Shown here one piece after another: positions 48,634 through 59,865 of a DNA stretch of 64,000 nt. The translations under genes and the position numbers were made by a program. How positions within the stretch are numbered: the stretch's first letter is position 1; each line of letters opens with the position of its first letter. Under the pieces are notes generated by a model that saw only the letters and a list, made by a program, of their open reading frames with translations, had not been told where the DNA came from and did no database searches. This DNA is from Henckelia pumila (Eukaryota > Streptophyta > Magnoliopsida > Lamiales > Gesneriaceae), in contig NC_133122.1 of assembly GCF_033568475.1 (NCBI RefSeq), positions 138,949,402 to 139,013,401 on the forward strand, read 5' to 3'.

Positions 48634-50337
48634 ATTTTATTTTATGAATCTCACTCCCACTATTTTAACGATTTCACTACCCTCTAGTGAAAACGGGAAA
48701 CTGTTTTCCTTAGTGAGAACATGGAGTCCAATTGACAAACTTATGGTCCCGAATAATATCAGCCAACCATAATTTTCAAATGGTAGAGCCCAATTGCTTC
48801 CAAAGCAACCTCCATGTTTTTACCTCATGTCCAATAAGGGCCCAATAATATGATGCCGTTTATTGTGACATGTTAAGATGACCCATCAATATTAAGTTGT
48901 GATGGACGGTCGCCATGTGGATCCCCCAATAATATGAGCCGATCCCTTGGGAGTTCCACCCAACTTACAACATGTGTCGATCCAATGTACAGCTTTCCGA
49001 CGAACGGGCCCCCCCAATAATATGAGCCGGACCGTATCCGCAGGTAGCATCTCATACATTGATCGTTGATGGAAGGTAGGAACATTTAAACAAATTTAAA
49101 TTTCCTTTATTTATCTTGATATCAATTTTAAATCATATTTAAAATGAGGGATTTTTAATTATAAAAATTTGTCTCATCATTTTTAAAATTTTTGTATGCT
49201 TGCCGGATTCACACAATTATGTCTAAAACATGCATACAACTATAATATCACATATTATATAGGATGATCGATTCCATTTCTAATCGACCCGTGGTTGCCA
49301 ATCACGAGTCTTAGTCCAATCCTAGGTAATATGCAGTATGCAATGCAATCCTATTACATTTGCTTCCAATTTACATTTCTTCTGTCTTTATTGTCTGTTG
49401 GGCCCACCTTTATCTTCAAATCTTGATCTCCCACTAAATCTAATGTATTTACAATAAATAACAATGACAAGTAGGGGATACATTTTTAAGGGGTGGGAAC
49501 GGGCCATAAACCAAGCCCACTTTTATTACATATGACATTCATATTGGGCCATAAACCAGGCCCATTAATAAAACCAATAACAATAAAACAAATGTAAATT
49601 CCTAACATACACCTACAAAATTGGTCATGGCAATCGATCATCCTTATCCAATAACATTTAATTCAAAATTAATTTATTGAATAACATGCAATGGCAATTT
49701 AAATTTAAAAGGATAAAATCATATTTCATACATAAAATCTTATTTTACATACAAAATCATATTTTATCTTTTTATCAAATAAAATCATATTTTATCTATA
49801 AAATCCAATTTTATACATAAAATCATATTTTACTCAATATATCCATAAGATCATATCTTATCATCAATTGTACCAAAAATAATTAATTTCAAAATTTAAT
49901 TTAAGGATAAAATATTAAAATTTTCCAAAAATTCAAATTTATCCAAAAATCAATTTTAAAATTTTCGGACTCGAACAATTCGATCCGATGCCTCGTGGAC
50001 CAATCAAAACAATTTTCGATCGGACCAAAAATAGAATTTTAACATATTAAAATTTAATTTAAAAAATTAAAAATAATTTTTCCTGCGGGCCGCCCGGGAC
50101 GTTTCCGGGCCGGGCAGCGCCGTGCGCTGCCCTGTGCAGCGCCCAGCGCTGCGTAGGGCAGCGCCGTGCGCTGCCCGGGGCAGCGACCATCGCTGCCCCT
50201 CCCGGGCAGCGATCCAATCGCTGCCCGGGTTTTTGCCCAAATTTTTTTTTTTATTTTTAAATATTTATTTTGTTTCAAAAAACCGAGGCCTTAAAAATTT
50301 TTTGTACAATCGATTAATTTAATCGCTTGATCTGAGC
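48634..50337 (-). other. Copia-3 5' leader
   Basis: This 1.7 kb leader lies between the primer site and gag on the element strand. It is non-coding and AT-rich, with recurring CCAATAATATGAGCCG-like phrases at about 48845, 48925 and 49013. A GC-rich hairpin array (50112-50226) lies near the primer site. Leaders of such elements hold packaging and dimerisation signals; that role is inferred. Confidence 0.65.
50112..50226. repeat. Array of five GC-rich hairpins in the Copia-3 leader
   Basis: Five consecutive perfect hairpins lie at 50112-50132, 50136-50152, 50156-50176, 50178-50198 and 50204-50226. Stems are 7-10 bp and share the core GCAGCG/CGCTGC, four of the five being GGGCAGCG types. Each can be drawn with a three-base loop (CGT, CCA, CGT, CCA, CCA). 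The unit spacing is 20-26 bp. The surroundings are AT-rich, so the composition contrast is sharp. Confidence 0.85.
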
Positions 50338-50355
50338 AACCTGGCTTTGATACCA
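50338..50355 (-). other. Copia-3 primer-binding site
   Basis: The minus strand reads TGGTATCAAAGCCAGGTT one base inside the 5' LTR, matching the initiator-Met tRNA primer site with one internal difference. Confidence 0.85.
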
Positions 50356-50356
50356 C

Positions 50357-52198
50357 TGTTGGAGAACGCGGCGATCAGATCAATCAGGATTGATACCCGG
50401 TGCAACGAAAGTTTAAAATTTTCGTATGGAACGATTCCATAACAGGTATCAACCTTACGATTAAATTGTGTGTGTGTAAAAATTAAATAACGATTATAAA
50501 TTTTTACCTCAATCTCGAATCGAGATTTTGGACACCAACAGATTGCTCTGCTCTTATTGTATATCCCTGGAACTGATGGACGAACTGTTATTCAATCAGG
50601 TCCACGAACGGATATTTAATCCCTCTGATAGATTGCACTAGAAAATCTATCAGAAGTTTCTACGAAGAGATTAACGAATTTGATCCGTTAAACCAGACTG
50701 TAATTCAAAATCACAGGCTGGATTTTTCTCGAGTAGACAGGGAGGGGGGCGGCCACACTTGTTAGAAAATTACTTAGGTTTTCGAAAATTGTGACCTTGT
50801 TGTGTGTAATTTCTGTACTGCAATAACTTATTTATAATGTAGGCCACTAACAGCTTAGGGTCCATTAGTCATAAGTTCAGGCCCGACAAGCAAAGCCCGC
50901 ATGTTCAGAAATTAATATAAAATTCATCGTGACTCCGATTGATAAACCGATTTCACCAATGTGCACAGAAACCATTTCTGCACCTTTTAAAGTCAAGATA
51001 AATTTTTCTGAATCCGAATTCAGTGATTTCCAAAAATGACCATTCCTATGTCATTTTAGGAAATCTTACTCCTCTACTCTTAAATAAGAAGTCCAACTTC
51101 TTCGTTCATTAAATTTAACTCTTTAAATTTAACTATCTCAACGGGGATTAAAAATCCATTACACTGTGTGACCCTTAATGGTTCAGGGATACAGCTAGCC
51201 GTGGGCTCACAACTCCTTGTGACTCGGAACAACAATTTCCGACTTGCCCATCGAATCATGGTATGAGCGCCTAGCAACATCGCCCCATGATTCCCTAGGT
51301 ATCACTGATAGTGCCTACAAGAACCAGTAGATTTTGGTTAGCGTACAGTACGGTCCCTTCATCCATATATCCCGATCGAATCAACAACCATTGGTATATC
51401 GAGAGTCGCTCGAGATTCGATAACTATGCAATACATCTTGAAGATCAAATAGTGACATCGCATGTGCTACTAAGAAACCATTTCTTAAATCACATCATGT
51501 ACTCTGGCCAGAGATTCGTCACACTAATATCTCCTCAGATCGCATAGGATATCCACACTCGCAAGTATGTGGTGAATCCTTGACAACAAAGCATCGACTC
51601 CTATATGTGTTGTAACTGTACCCAATCCCGACACCTGATGACCCCAATAGAGTCGGTAAACGAGTCAAAGCACAGTACTAGCATATAGAGTCTCAATGAT
51701 GTCTCAAGTAGTAAGGACTAATGGTGTACAACCAAAACCGCGGACTTTATCCACTCGATAAATGATAACCACTTGGAAAGTCCGGATAGGGTAGTTCGAT
51801 CATTCATCATATGAATATCCATTTGCATGCTTCGAACATCTATGTTCCCTACCAATGAAACGTGGTACTCTGCATCGCAAATGCTAGTCTCAAACTCGAG
51901 CGATCCTTATCCTTATTATCGGACGGCTCAATCGACTAGGAACTGTTTAGAATATACAGTGACTATAAGATGTGTTTCATGATAGACATCTCCATGTTCT
52001 ACCACATCTTACATACACTATAGTATATTCAAGGTCTTTATCAAAACAACAATAGTATATCACAATATAACAATATGAAGAAAGATAAAGTCATTGCCAT
52101 TAATAAAAGTGTAAATTATATTAAACAAAAGATTGTTTATACAAAGAGTCATCAAAGCCCTTAGCCACAAGTTGGCTCACTGGGCACCCACTCTTTCA
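50357..52198 (-). repeat. Copia-3 5' LTR
   Basis: The 1842-bp partner of 42785-44628, bounded on the right by the TTTTA duplication. It is near-identical to its partner. Confidence 0.93.
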
Positions 52199-52510
52199 TT
52201 TTATACATGTTTGTTGCATCCATTACTTGGTAGAGTTGGTAGATGGATTATTGAAGCAGGGTACAACAACAATTTTGATTTTTTTGGTTGCTGACAAAAC
52301 TCAGCTCGCTCGAGCGAGCCAAGGGAGGGGGTCTTGGACCCGAGAGGCCCTCGCTCGAGCGAGAGGTGTGGCTCGCTCGAGCGAGCCTCTTTGTATAAAA
52401 AAAAAAAAATTTTTTTTTTTGAGACTTTGGTTGCTTGATAAATTGCTTGGTTTTAATTCATGATCTTGGATTAAATGTTGATTTGAGAGATTAAGAACCG
52501 GGTCGTCACA
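52199..52510 (+). repeat. Gypsy-2 5' LTR, second part, with CTCGAG palindromes
   Basis: It continues the LTR after Copia-3 and matches 58980-59286. It holds three copies of a palindrome related to GCTCGCTCGAGCGAGC at about 52304-52387, followed directly by a TATA-like TTGTATAAAA and an A/T run. It ends GGTCGTCACA. The first five bases are the right copy of the Copia-3 target duplication. Confidence 0.88.
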
Positions 52511-52515
52511 ACAGG

Positions 52516-52527
52516 TGGTATCAGAGC
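52516..52527 (+). other. Gypsy-2 primer-binding site
   Basis: TGGTATCAGAGC lies five bases after the LTR end and matches the initiator-Met tRNA primer site exactly over twelve bases. Confidence 0.88.
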
Positions 52528-52943
52528 ATAGGTTCTGGACTGATTTAGAATGAGCGGGGTAGATCGAGTCCGCTTGATTTCTTTATTCGCATGTGATTGA
52601 ATTCTTTTTGTAATTACCTGAAGTACATGCGAATATTGTGTTAGAAATCCAGAACTATATGATCGCATGATTTTGTGATTTAAATTATCGAGCATGCTTT
52701 ACTGTTTCTAAAATTATATGATGCTATAATTTTGTGTTTAAATGGTAAGAATAGCATGCCGTACAGATGCAAGAGTTATGGGCTTTCCTTATTATCTGAG
52801 TTGATTGGACGCGTGTATTATTCGAGAATGAATCAGAACTTGATCTTTTGAGAATGCACGACAGTGTTGATCAGAGGAGGACTGAGACAGAATTGTTATA
52901 CATGAGATTGTAATATATACTAATCTGTTTGAATTAGCAGATA

Positions 52944-54060
52944 TGCCTCCTCGTCGAATGATGAATAGATAGACAGAGACAGTTCCTCAACTAGAACAGG
53001 TGAATGTAGCCCGATAGTGCCACAAACACCTGAAGCTCCGAGAATAGATCAAGGCAATACATTGAGAGATATGAGTGATGTTACGGCGTCACCAATGGAG
53101 ATACTTCTGAAAATATTTCAATCTTTCAAGCCGCCTACTTTGAAAGGAACTGAGACTTCAGTTGAATGTGAAGGTTGGTTAGAGGATATTGAGATGATGT
53201 TTGATTCCCTTGATTATGCAGATGATAGAAGAATTAGATTGATTGGGTATCAATTGCAAGATGTTGCAAAGAACTGGTGGATTACAACCAAAAAAGCTCT
53301 CGAAATTCAAGGTACGACGATTACTTGAAAAATGTTTAAAACTGAATTTTATCAACGATTCTTTCCAGTGTCGTACAGAAAAGATAAGAATGCAGAGTTT
53401 GCCAATCTGAAACAAGGCAATTTGAAAATCGAGGAATATGTTGCTAAGTTCTCTACCTTGCTGAAATTTGCTCCACATATAGCTGAGAATGAAGAGGCTA
53501 AAGCTGATCAGTTCATTAATGGACTGAATTCAGATGTATTTACACTAGTGAATGCTGGTAGACCAAACAACTTTGCTGACGCACTTAATTAAGCAAAGGG
53601 AGCAGAGGCTGGTCTGATGAAACAACGAGAAGCATTGTTTGAGTTACAGTCTCAAAGAGAGCCACAGACACAATTTCAGCAACCATTCCCCAGATCTGAG
53701 GAAGGTGGTAGCAGTAGTGGCAAGAAAGATGCTTTGAAAGCAAGAGGAAAACAGTTTAAGAAATCAGGAGATAGTTCATCTAGCTCTAGAGGGCAGAGGC
53801 AAACTAGTTCTGTGTATGCATAGTGGCAAGAAAGATGCTTTGAAAGCAAGAGGAAAACAGTTTAAGAAATCAGGAGATAATTCATCTAGCTCTAGCGGGC
53901 AGAGGCAAACTAGTTCTGTGTATGCAGGAGTGTATTGCAACAAATGTGGAGGAGGACATCCTATCAATCAGTGAAGAGGTGTACTTGGGAGTTGCCATAT
54001 ATGTTATCAAACGGGACATTTTGCTAGAGTATGTCCGCAACGTGGTGTGAAAAGATCACA
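52944..54060 (+). pseudogene. Gypsy-2 gag with zinc knuckle
   Basis: The frame opens with MPPRRMMNR and meets a stop at once. From 53017 it gives the gypsy gag core (FKPPTLKGTETSVECEGWLE, AKNWWITTKKALE, KTEFYQRFFPVSYRKDKNAE, LKIEEYVAKFSTLLKFAPHI) with stops at about 53326 and 53590. A 106-bp tandem duplication (53715-53926) creates another stop at 53821. The nucleocapsid knuckle CHICYQTGHFARVC follows at about 54000. The protein would package element RNA; this copy cannot make it. Confidence 0.87.
53715..53926 (+). repeat. 106-bp tandem duplication in Gypsy-2 gag
   Basis: The block starting TAGTGGCAAGAAAGATGC at 53715 repeats at 53821 with two or three differences. Because 106 is not a multiple of three, the second copy shifts the frame and its first codon reads as a stop. 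Copy 2 then leads into the knuckle region. Confidence 0.9.
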
Positions 54061-56280
54061 TAGTGCAAGATCATCGAGAGAAGTGACTCAGCCTGAACAG
54101 CAAGCATCTTTGGTATATTTCTATCAACTACAGCCTCCACGACAGATTAAACCAGGAGAAAACCAGCCGAAAGCATTGAATGATGATATAACTGGTAATT
54201 ATTCTCTTAATGATTATTTTGCTTATGTGCTTGAAGATATTGGAGCATCCCTTATGTTATCTCTGAACGACCTTTTCAGATTATGTGCGTTACCTATTGA
54301 TGTATTATCTACTGTGGTATCTATTCTTGATTTTTAAGGAAGTGACATCTGTTTGAAAATTGTATACTACAGTCTGATGGTAATGTGAGAAACATCGATT
54401 GTATTGTGCTTGGTTCGTCAAATTATGATTGAAATATCGGCTTAGATATGTTGATCAAGTACATGGATGTCGTCGATTGATTCAGAAAATTATGAGATTC
54501 AGAATTGAATTGATAGAGGGCTGAAAATTCTACGGTAAGAGTTCGACATGTTGAATTTCTTCGATATCTATTCTATTTATGATTTGATGATTGCAGAAAA
54601 GAGCAGAGAAAATTCTTTATTATGCAATCAATGTATTGGAAGCTAGCTCGGAATTGATTGATTTGTCAATTATTATCGAATTGCTGTTATTTTCTAAATG
54701 AAATTCTGAGATTAATTCCAGCCTGTTAGATGGACTTCGATACGTAATTGATGCCAGGTATCTTATTGATTTTCCAGTACCTTATAGAATGGCACCAACA
54801 GAACTGCACAAATTGAAAGAGACACAGATCAGTGAGATTTTATGCTACTTATCAGAAATTGAATAAGGCCACAATACTAAATTGTTATCTTTTTTCCTTG
54901 ATTAGATGATTGATTTGCACAGTTATAGAATTTATCGATTCTAACAGATGAGAAATGAATGCAGATGTGATAGAATTCTTGGTTCTAAAAGCCAGACGTT
55001 CAATGAACTAGACTAAGCGATGTCAATTGAATGATTTATGAACAGTTTAGTAGTTCAGAATCGAAAGAAGATCAAATGCCGTTGAATTTTATTCTGAAAC
55101 TATTTATATCGGTATGAGATTGCGATATAATATTTGATAGTTCTACAGATAGCCTGATATGTTGTATTTGAAGCTATACAATATGATGAAATAACTAAGA
55201 GTTATACAAGAAATGTTATTCCTTGCTATGAAAGATCGCCAAAAGAGTTTGATTTTGGAATTGATATGACTCGATGATATTGCAGAGATGTTGAAATCTA
55301 GTGTACTATTTTGAGTTGTATAGTACTGTTGTGCTACTAGTTGTTTTGAGTTTGTGATTGCTTGAAGTAGATTTCAACAAATGCAAGATTATGCGGTCTT
55401 GGATATGCTACATATATGAGAAGTTAATGATATGATGAGATGACAGGAATTATTAAAATCTATTGTCGAGTTGGAGACTTTAGATTTATTTTGATTGATT
55501 GTGGCATCGATTGTCAAATAGATTGAGTATTTGGTTTTATGGGATTCCATTCGACCATCTTCTTCTCGATGGATTGTCTGAGTTGACTATCCAAAATTCG
55601 AGGAGATGCTCAGAATTCTAATATCTGATTCGGTATTAGCTGAATAATATTTCCACTTGGAGATTGTAATTCCTGTAACAGCTATCTAATAGATGTAGCG
55701 ATACTATTCTGAATTGCGAAATGACAAGAAAATCAGAAATTCTCTAAATTGAGCTAGTATTTCAGAACTATCAGTTATCGGATCAGATATGATTTGAGGA
55801 ATGACAGAGAAAGAGAAGCTTATTCAGAAGAGAATGAAGTTAGTTTATGATCGAGAAGCAAAACAACACAAATTAGACACCGACCTTTGTGTTGTGAACA
55901 GGGAGACCGAGTATGTTTGCAGATTCTTTTCTTTTTTTAAAGAATTATATTTGACAAGTACAGAATATTATCTCTGAGAATTGTTGAATCTTATGACACT
56001 TCTGAAGAAGTAGGCAATCTTGCCTATTGACTTATATTGTCTTTATGACTTTCTGATATTCGCGATGTATTTTATGCTGCGAACGTATTGGAATGAAATT
56101 TCTTATGTACTTCAGTTAGATGAGATTGAGTTTGATGAGACATTGATCTATGTCGAACAGCTGATACAGATATTTGATGAGGGAGAAAAGAAACTCAGAA
56201 ACAAGACCATTCCACTAATGACAGTTCAGTGGAGTCGTAGAAGAACTGAAGAAGTTATTGAGAAATTGAATCCGATATGA
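54061..56280 (+). pseudogene. Gypsy-2 pol remnants
   Basis: Only islands are recognisable. Near 54390-54500 a degraded protease end reads CIVLGSSNYD then GLDMLIKYMDVVD. Near 54780 is a reverse transcriptase start (PYRMAPTELHKLKE), with LNKAT-like codons near 54860. Near 56130-56280 is a chromodomain-like integrase tail (KLRNKTIPLMTVQW). Between them stops occur in every frame and I see no DTG, FIDD or integrase core. The stretch is also shorter than a full pol, so decay and deletion are combined. Confidence 0.7.
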
Positions 56281-56394
56281 GACAGTGTTATTCTGAGTTA
56301 GTCTACTGATATGAGTTCTTATTCAGTAATTCTATTATCTCACTATCTTATGTGCAGGCAGATTGCGTGAGATTTCGAGGACGAAATCCGATCT

Positions 56395-56408
56395 TAGAGG
56401 GGGAGAAT
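56395..56408 (+). other. Gypsy-2 polypurine tract
   Basis: AGAGGGGGAGAAT precedes the 3' LTR start TGTAACGCCC. The conserved phrase TTTCGAGGACGAAAT lies about 20 bases upstream, as in Gypsy-1. Confidence 0.86.
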
Positions 56409-59286
56409 TGTAACGCCCGGGATTAATTGAATTAATCCGAAAATTATTTAATTTTAATCCGAGTATATTTAATTTGGGAATATTTAGAGTTTTGATTTAA
56501 ATTCTAATATTCTTAAATTATTTAGGATTGAAATTGAATTAAAAAGATTTGGCGAGGACCGATTTGCAAATAAGCAAGAATTGAGGGGCCAAAGTGCAAT
56601 TTTTAGATTTTACTTGGAAACTTGGCTTGAATATGTAGTGAACATGTATACACATGTTTTATCATCAATTATGATCAGAATTATCATCTTCCTCAATAGC
56701 CAAAACCGAGACCTTCAATTCTTTGTCCAAATTTGATCTTCTAAATTCGATAACTTTTGCTCTGGTTGTCCGATTTCAATTCCGAAGATAGTTCTGAAAT
56801 CCTTGAAAGAAGGGATATCTATTGATGTAAGTATTGATGGGATTTAGCATGTTTCGAAATTATGTTTTTGGGCAGAAATCAGAATTGGTCATGGTGTTGT
56901 GTTCTTGAGCTTATATTGTTTGTTATATCGAAACCGGTTTGAAGATTTGATACCGTTTGTATTTGCTATGAATTTTCAGCTTATACTCGAGATTTTTATG
57001 CTTCTAATATGCTGGTTATTCAGAGTTTATATGCTGATATGTATGTGATTTGAGTGAAGAGAATTTAAGTATTGTTATATCGAAGTCGGTTCGGAAAAAG
57101 GAATGTTGTTTGCAATTGCTACAAAATTTCAGCAGCTATTTCGAAACCTATGCCTATTGATCTAACTGGTTTTTGATGTTATGTTGCTGGTATAACATGT
57201 ATTTGAATTAGAAATGGATGATAGAGTTGTTGAATTTCAGTTACGGTTGCTGAATTATAATCATTACGCCGTCAAGTTCAGAATTTGCTTGTCGGGGACT
57301 ATCTTTGATTAAGCTGTTATGGAATTGATATTATTTTCCAGCTTATGTTTCGAAATTCACACCTTTTATTATGCTGATATATGATGTTAGGAAATGAATT
57401 GGAAGTTAATATGATTATTAGAAGTGATATGTGTCACAGTATCGAAGTTGCACCGAAGAACAATCATCGGTTTCAAATGTCGTGATTTTTCAGAAGTTGT
57501 ATTTGATTCTAAGCTTCTGATCTTGATTGTGTATGATGATATTGAACTGATATGAGATGGATTGAAGTTGATTTGAATGATAGAATTGATAGATTTTAGT
57601 TTCGATTATCGAATTTATACCGTTACGCCATCGGTTCAAGATTTTGATAAAGTTTGAATAGATGAGTTGGAGCTATACTATATATAAGTTCTTGCTGATA
57701 TTAATGGTTTGTACATACTTCATTTCAGAATTTTATGGAGGTTATTTTGAGCTCGGGAAGTCAGCTTCAAATCAAGAAAGAATTGGACAAGGTTTGCTTG
57801 AAGATTAGTTTGCAAGACTTGGTTGTTGAGCAGATTTTTATTGAGGGTTGTGTGTGCAGATTTTGAAGAATTGAAGAGCTTGAAACCAAGATTGAAAGGT
57901 ATAAGACAACCTCTAAAGAAAGGGCTTGCACACTCAATATGAATCTATTGAGTAATCTTTTCTAAAACCACATACTTTGTGCTTCTATGTTAATAGATGC
58001 TTATATGATTACTTGTTGAGATTAATGATTGATAATTTATTTGATATTGATGAGTTTAAATTATTTTGAGCTGTTGAGTTGTGGTAGATTGATTATAGAG
58101 TTGTTAGTAAACCTCTTGAGCCACAATTCTTTCGAAACCTTGAAAACAAAATCGAAAAGAAAATATTGGACGTGGTGAACTTGTATATGAGAGGCTTGAG
58201 ATCTGACTTGATTTATTTTTGCCACGATTCTCAGTATAGTGTTCACAGTCCAGGGAATACGAAATTGTTACCACCTCGAGCGGGAGTGTAGGTGGGAGGC
58301 TTGATTTTTGGCCTTATGATATTCCCGGGATCCCAACGAAATGATTTTTGAAAATATCGATTCTGTGAGATTTGAATCCTTGAACCCTCGACTTGTCTTT
58401 GAGTCTTTATGTTATTGAATGAATTTTCTTTGGAAGATATTCAACAGGTAAGGGGATAAGGAAATGATGATTGTTTGAAGAGTTGATATTGACTTATTGA
58501 TTTGATATGAGTTTGTAAATATTGATAGCATGTCTTGTTTAAATGCAATGTTTGCAACTTGATTTATAGCATGTTGAGTTAATATGTTTTAAGTTGCCTT
58601 GAGTATTATTTGTTGAATAATTGATATATACTTCAAGTTGAATTACTTGAGATTATGCATGTTTATGTTGTTTTATACTGGGATTAAATTCTCACCGGAG
58701 TCTCTCCGGCTATTTTCTTGTTTGTATGTGTGCATGACAATAGGTGGGACTGGAACAAGTCCGGGAAGACCGTGAAGAATCGAGACTTGAGAGATTAGAG
58801 TGATGATCCGGTATAGAAGTCTTGTTGCTGTCATGGTTATGTTAAGAACAAGAGTTGGAGTTTTGAACTATTAGATTAGACCTTTTGTCTAGAGTTTCTA
58901 CTCCTTTGTTATGTATCACACTTGAACTAGTCGTGATATTTTTACTTTGAGATGTGGGAATAAACCTGTTAATAACTTTTATACCATGTTTGTTGCATCC
59001 ATTACTTGGTAGAGTTGGTAAATGGATTATTGAAGCAGGGTACAGCAACAATTCTGATTTTTTTGGCAGCTGACAGAACTCAGCTTGCTCGAGCGAGCCA
59101 AGGGAGGGGGTCTTGGACCCGAGAGGCCCTCGCTCGAGCGAGAGGTGTGGCTCGCTCGAGCGAGCCTCCTTGTATAAAAAAAAAAATTTTTTTTTTGAGA
59201 CTTTGGTTGCTTGATTAATTGCTTGGTTTTAATTCATGATCTTGGATTAAATGTTGATTTGAGAGATTAAGAATCGGGTCGTCACA
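56409..59286 (+). repeat. Gypsy-2 3' LTR
   Basis: This uninterrupted 2878-bp LTR preserves the site where Copia-3 entered the 5' LTR. It holds the degenerate 150-190-bp internal repeats, the CTCGAG palindrome array at about 59084-59166 (cores such as GCTCGCTCGAGCGAGC at 59150-59165) and a TATA-like TTGTATAAAA right after it. It ends CGTCACA at the TGATG duplication. Confidence 0.92.
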
Positions 59287-59291
59287 TGATG

Positions 59292-59865
59292 TGTTCTCGT
59301 CCCGATATTTGTTATGTTGTGGGTATGGTCAGCAGGTATCAATCTAATCCAGGAAGAAGACACTGGAGTGCGGTTAAAAGGATTCTGAGATACCTAAAAG
59401 ACACTACGGATTATTTCCTCTGTTATCAAGGAAAGGATCTAACACTGATGGGATACACAGATGCTGACTCTGGTGTTGATTTAGATGAGGGTAAATCCAC
59501 CCCTGGATATGCTTTCTTGTTAAATGGTGGATGCATATTTTGGAGAAGGTGTTTGGTTGAGAATATTTCTAGATCATTTAGGTGCAGTAAGCAGTCCAGT
59601 GGGAGCTGTAACAGTTTATTGCGATAATCAATCAGCAATTGCTTACACAAAATACCCTAAATATCATGGGAAAACCAAACATATTGATACCAAGTACAAT
59701 TTCATTAGAGATATTGTTGAAAAGAAGAAGGTGACTTTGAAATACATGCCTACACGCATGATGGGGACAGATCCTTTTACTAAGCCAATACCAAGAGATA
59801 CTTCATCGATCATGTTAGATCTCTTGGACTACGTAGGATATGATTGCAGTAGAACACATGAATAA
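59292..59865 (+). pseudogene. Copia-2, right part: reverse transcriptase end and RNase H
   Basis: The frame resumes after Gypsy-2 with CSRPDICYVVGMVSRYQSN and runs through RRHWSAVKRILRYLKDT and DEGKSTPGYAFLLNGG. An internal deletion near 59543 removes the SSKQ...EAEY block of RNase H. The rest continues in another frame (VTVYCDNQSAIAYTKYPKYH, KTKHIDTKYNFIRDIVEKKK, GTDPFTKPI) to a stop at 59863. Together with 38622-40212 it shows a copia element with two large deletions that predate or accompany its decay. Confidence 0.87.

Larger units (their letters stand above)
42785..52198 (-). mobile_element. Copia-3: young Ty1/copia element nested in the Gypsy-2 LTR
   Basis: LTRs 42785-44628 and 50357-52198 (both about 1.84 kb, TGTTGGAGAACG to CTCTTTCA) and the duplication TTTTA (42780-42784, 52199-52203) define a 9.4 kb element reading leftward. 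The intact sequence of the target is seen in the Gypsy-2 3' LTR (about 58976-58985). I count only about a dozen differences between the LTRs, so this is the youngest insertion here. The pol frame is nearly intact. Reverse transcriptase phrases (WQMDVKTAFLNGDIKEEIYM) resemble the Angela/Tork group. Confidence 0.94.
40213..59286 (+). mobile_element. Gypsy-2: Ty3/gypsy LTR element in Copia-2, itself carrying Copia-3
   Basis: The element starts TGTAACGCCC and ends CGTCACA, with target duplication TGATG at 40208-40212 and 59287-59291. Its 5' LTR (40213-52510) is interrupted by Copia-3; the 3' LTR is 56409-59286. The interior is 3.9 kb and reads rightward: primer site, gag with zinc knuckle, traces of protease and reverse transcriptase, a short integrase tail and a polypurine tract. 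Removing Copia-3 leaves about 9.7 kb. The LTRs agree at roughly 97% by eye, yet the interior is ruined, which suggests trans-mobilisation of a defective element. Confidence 0.92.

Noticed and set aside
52516-52527. tRNA gene signals at the TGGTATCAGAGC sites
   Set aside because: These are retrotransposon primer-binding sites complementary to the tRNA 3' end; no cloverleaf surrounds them.
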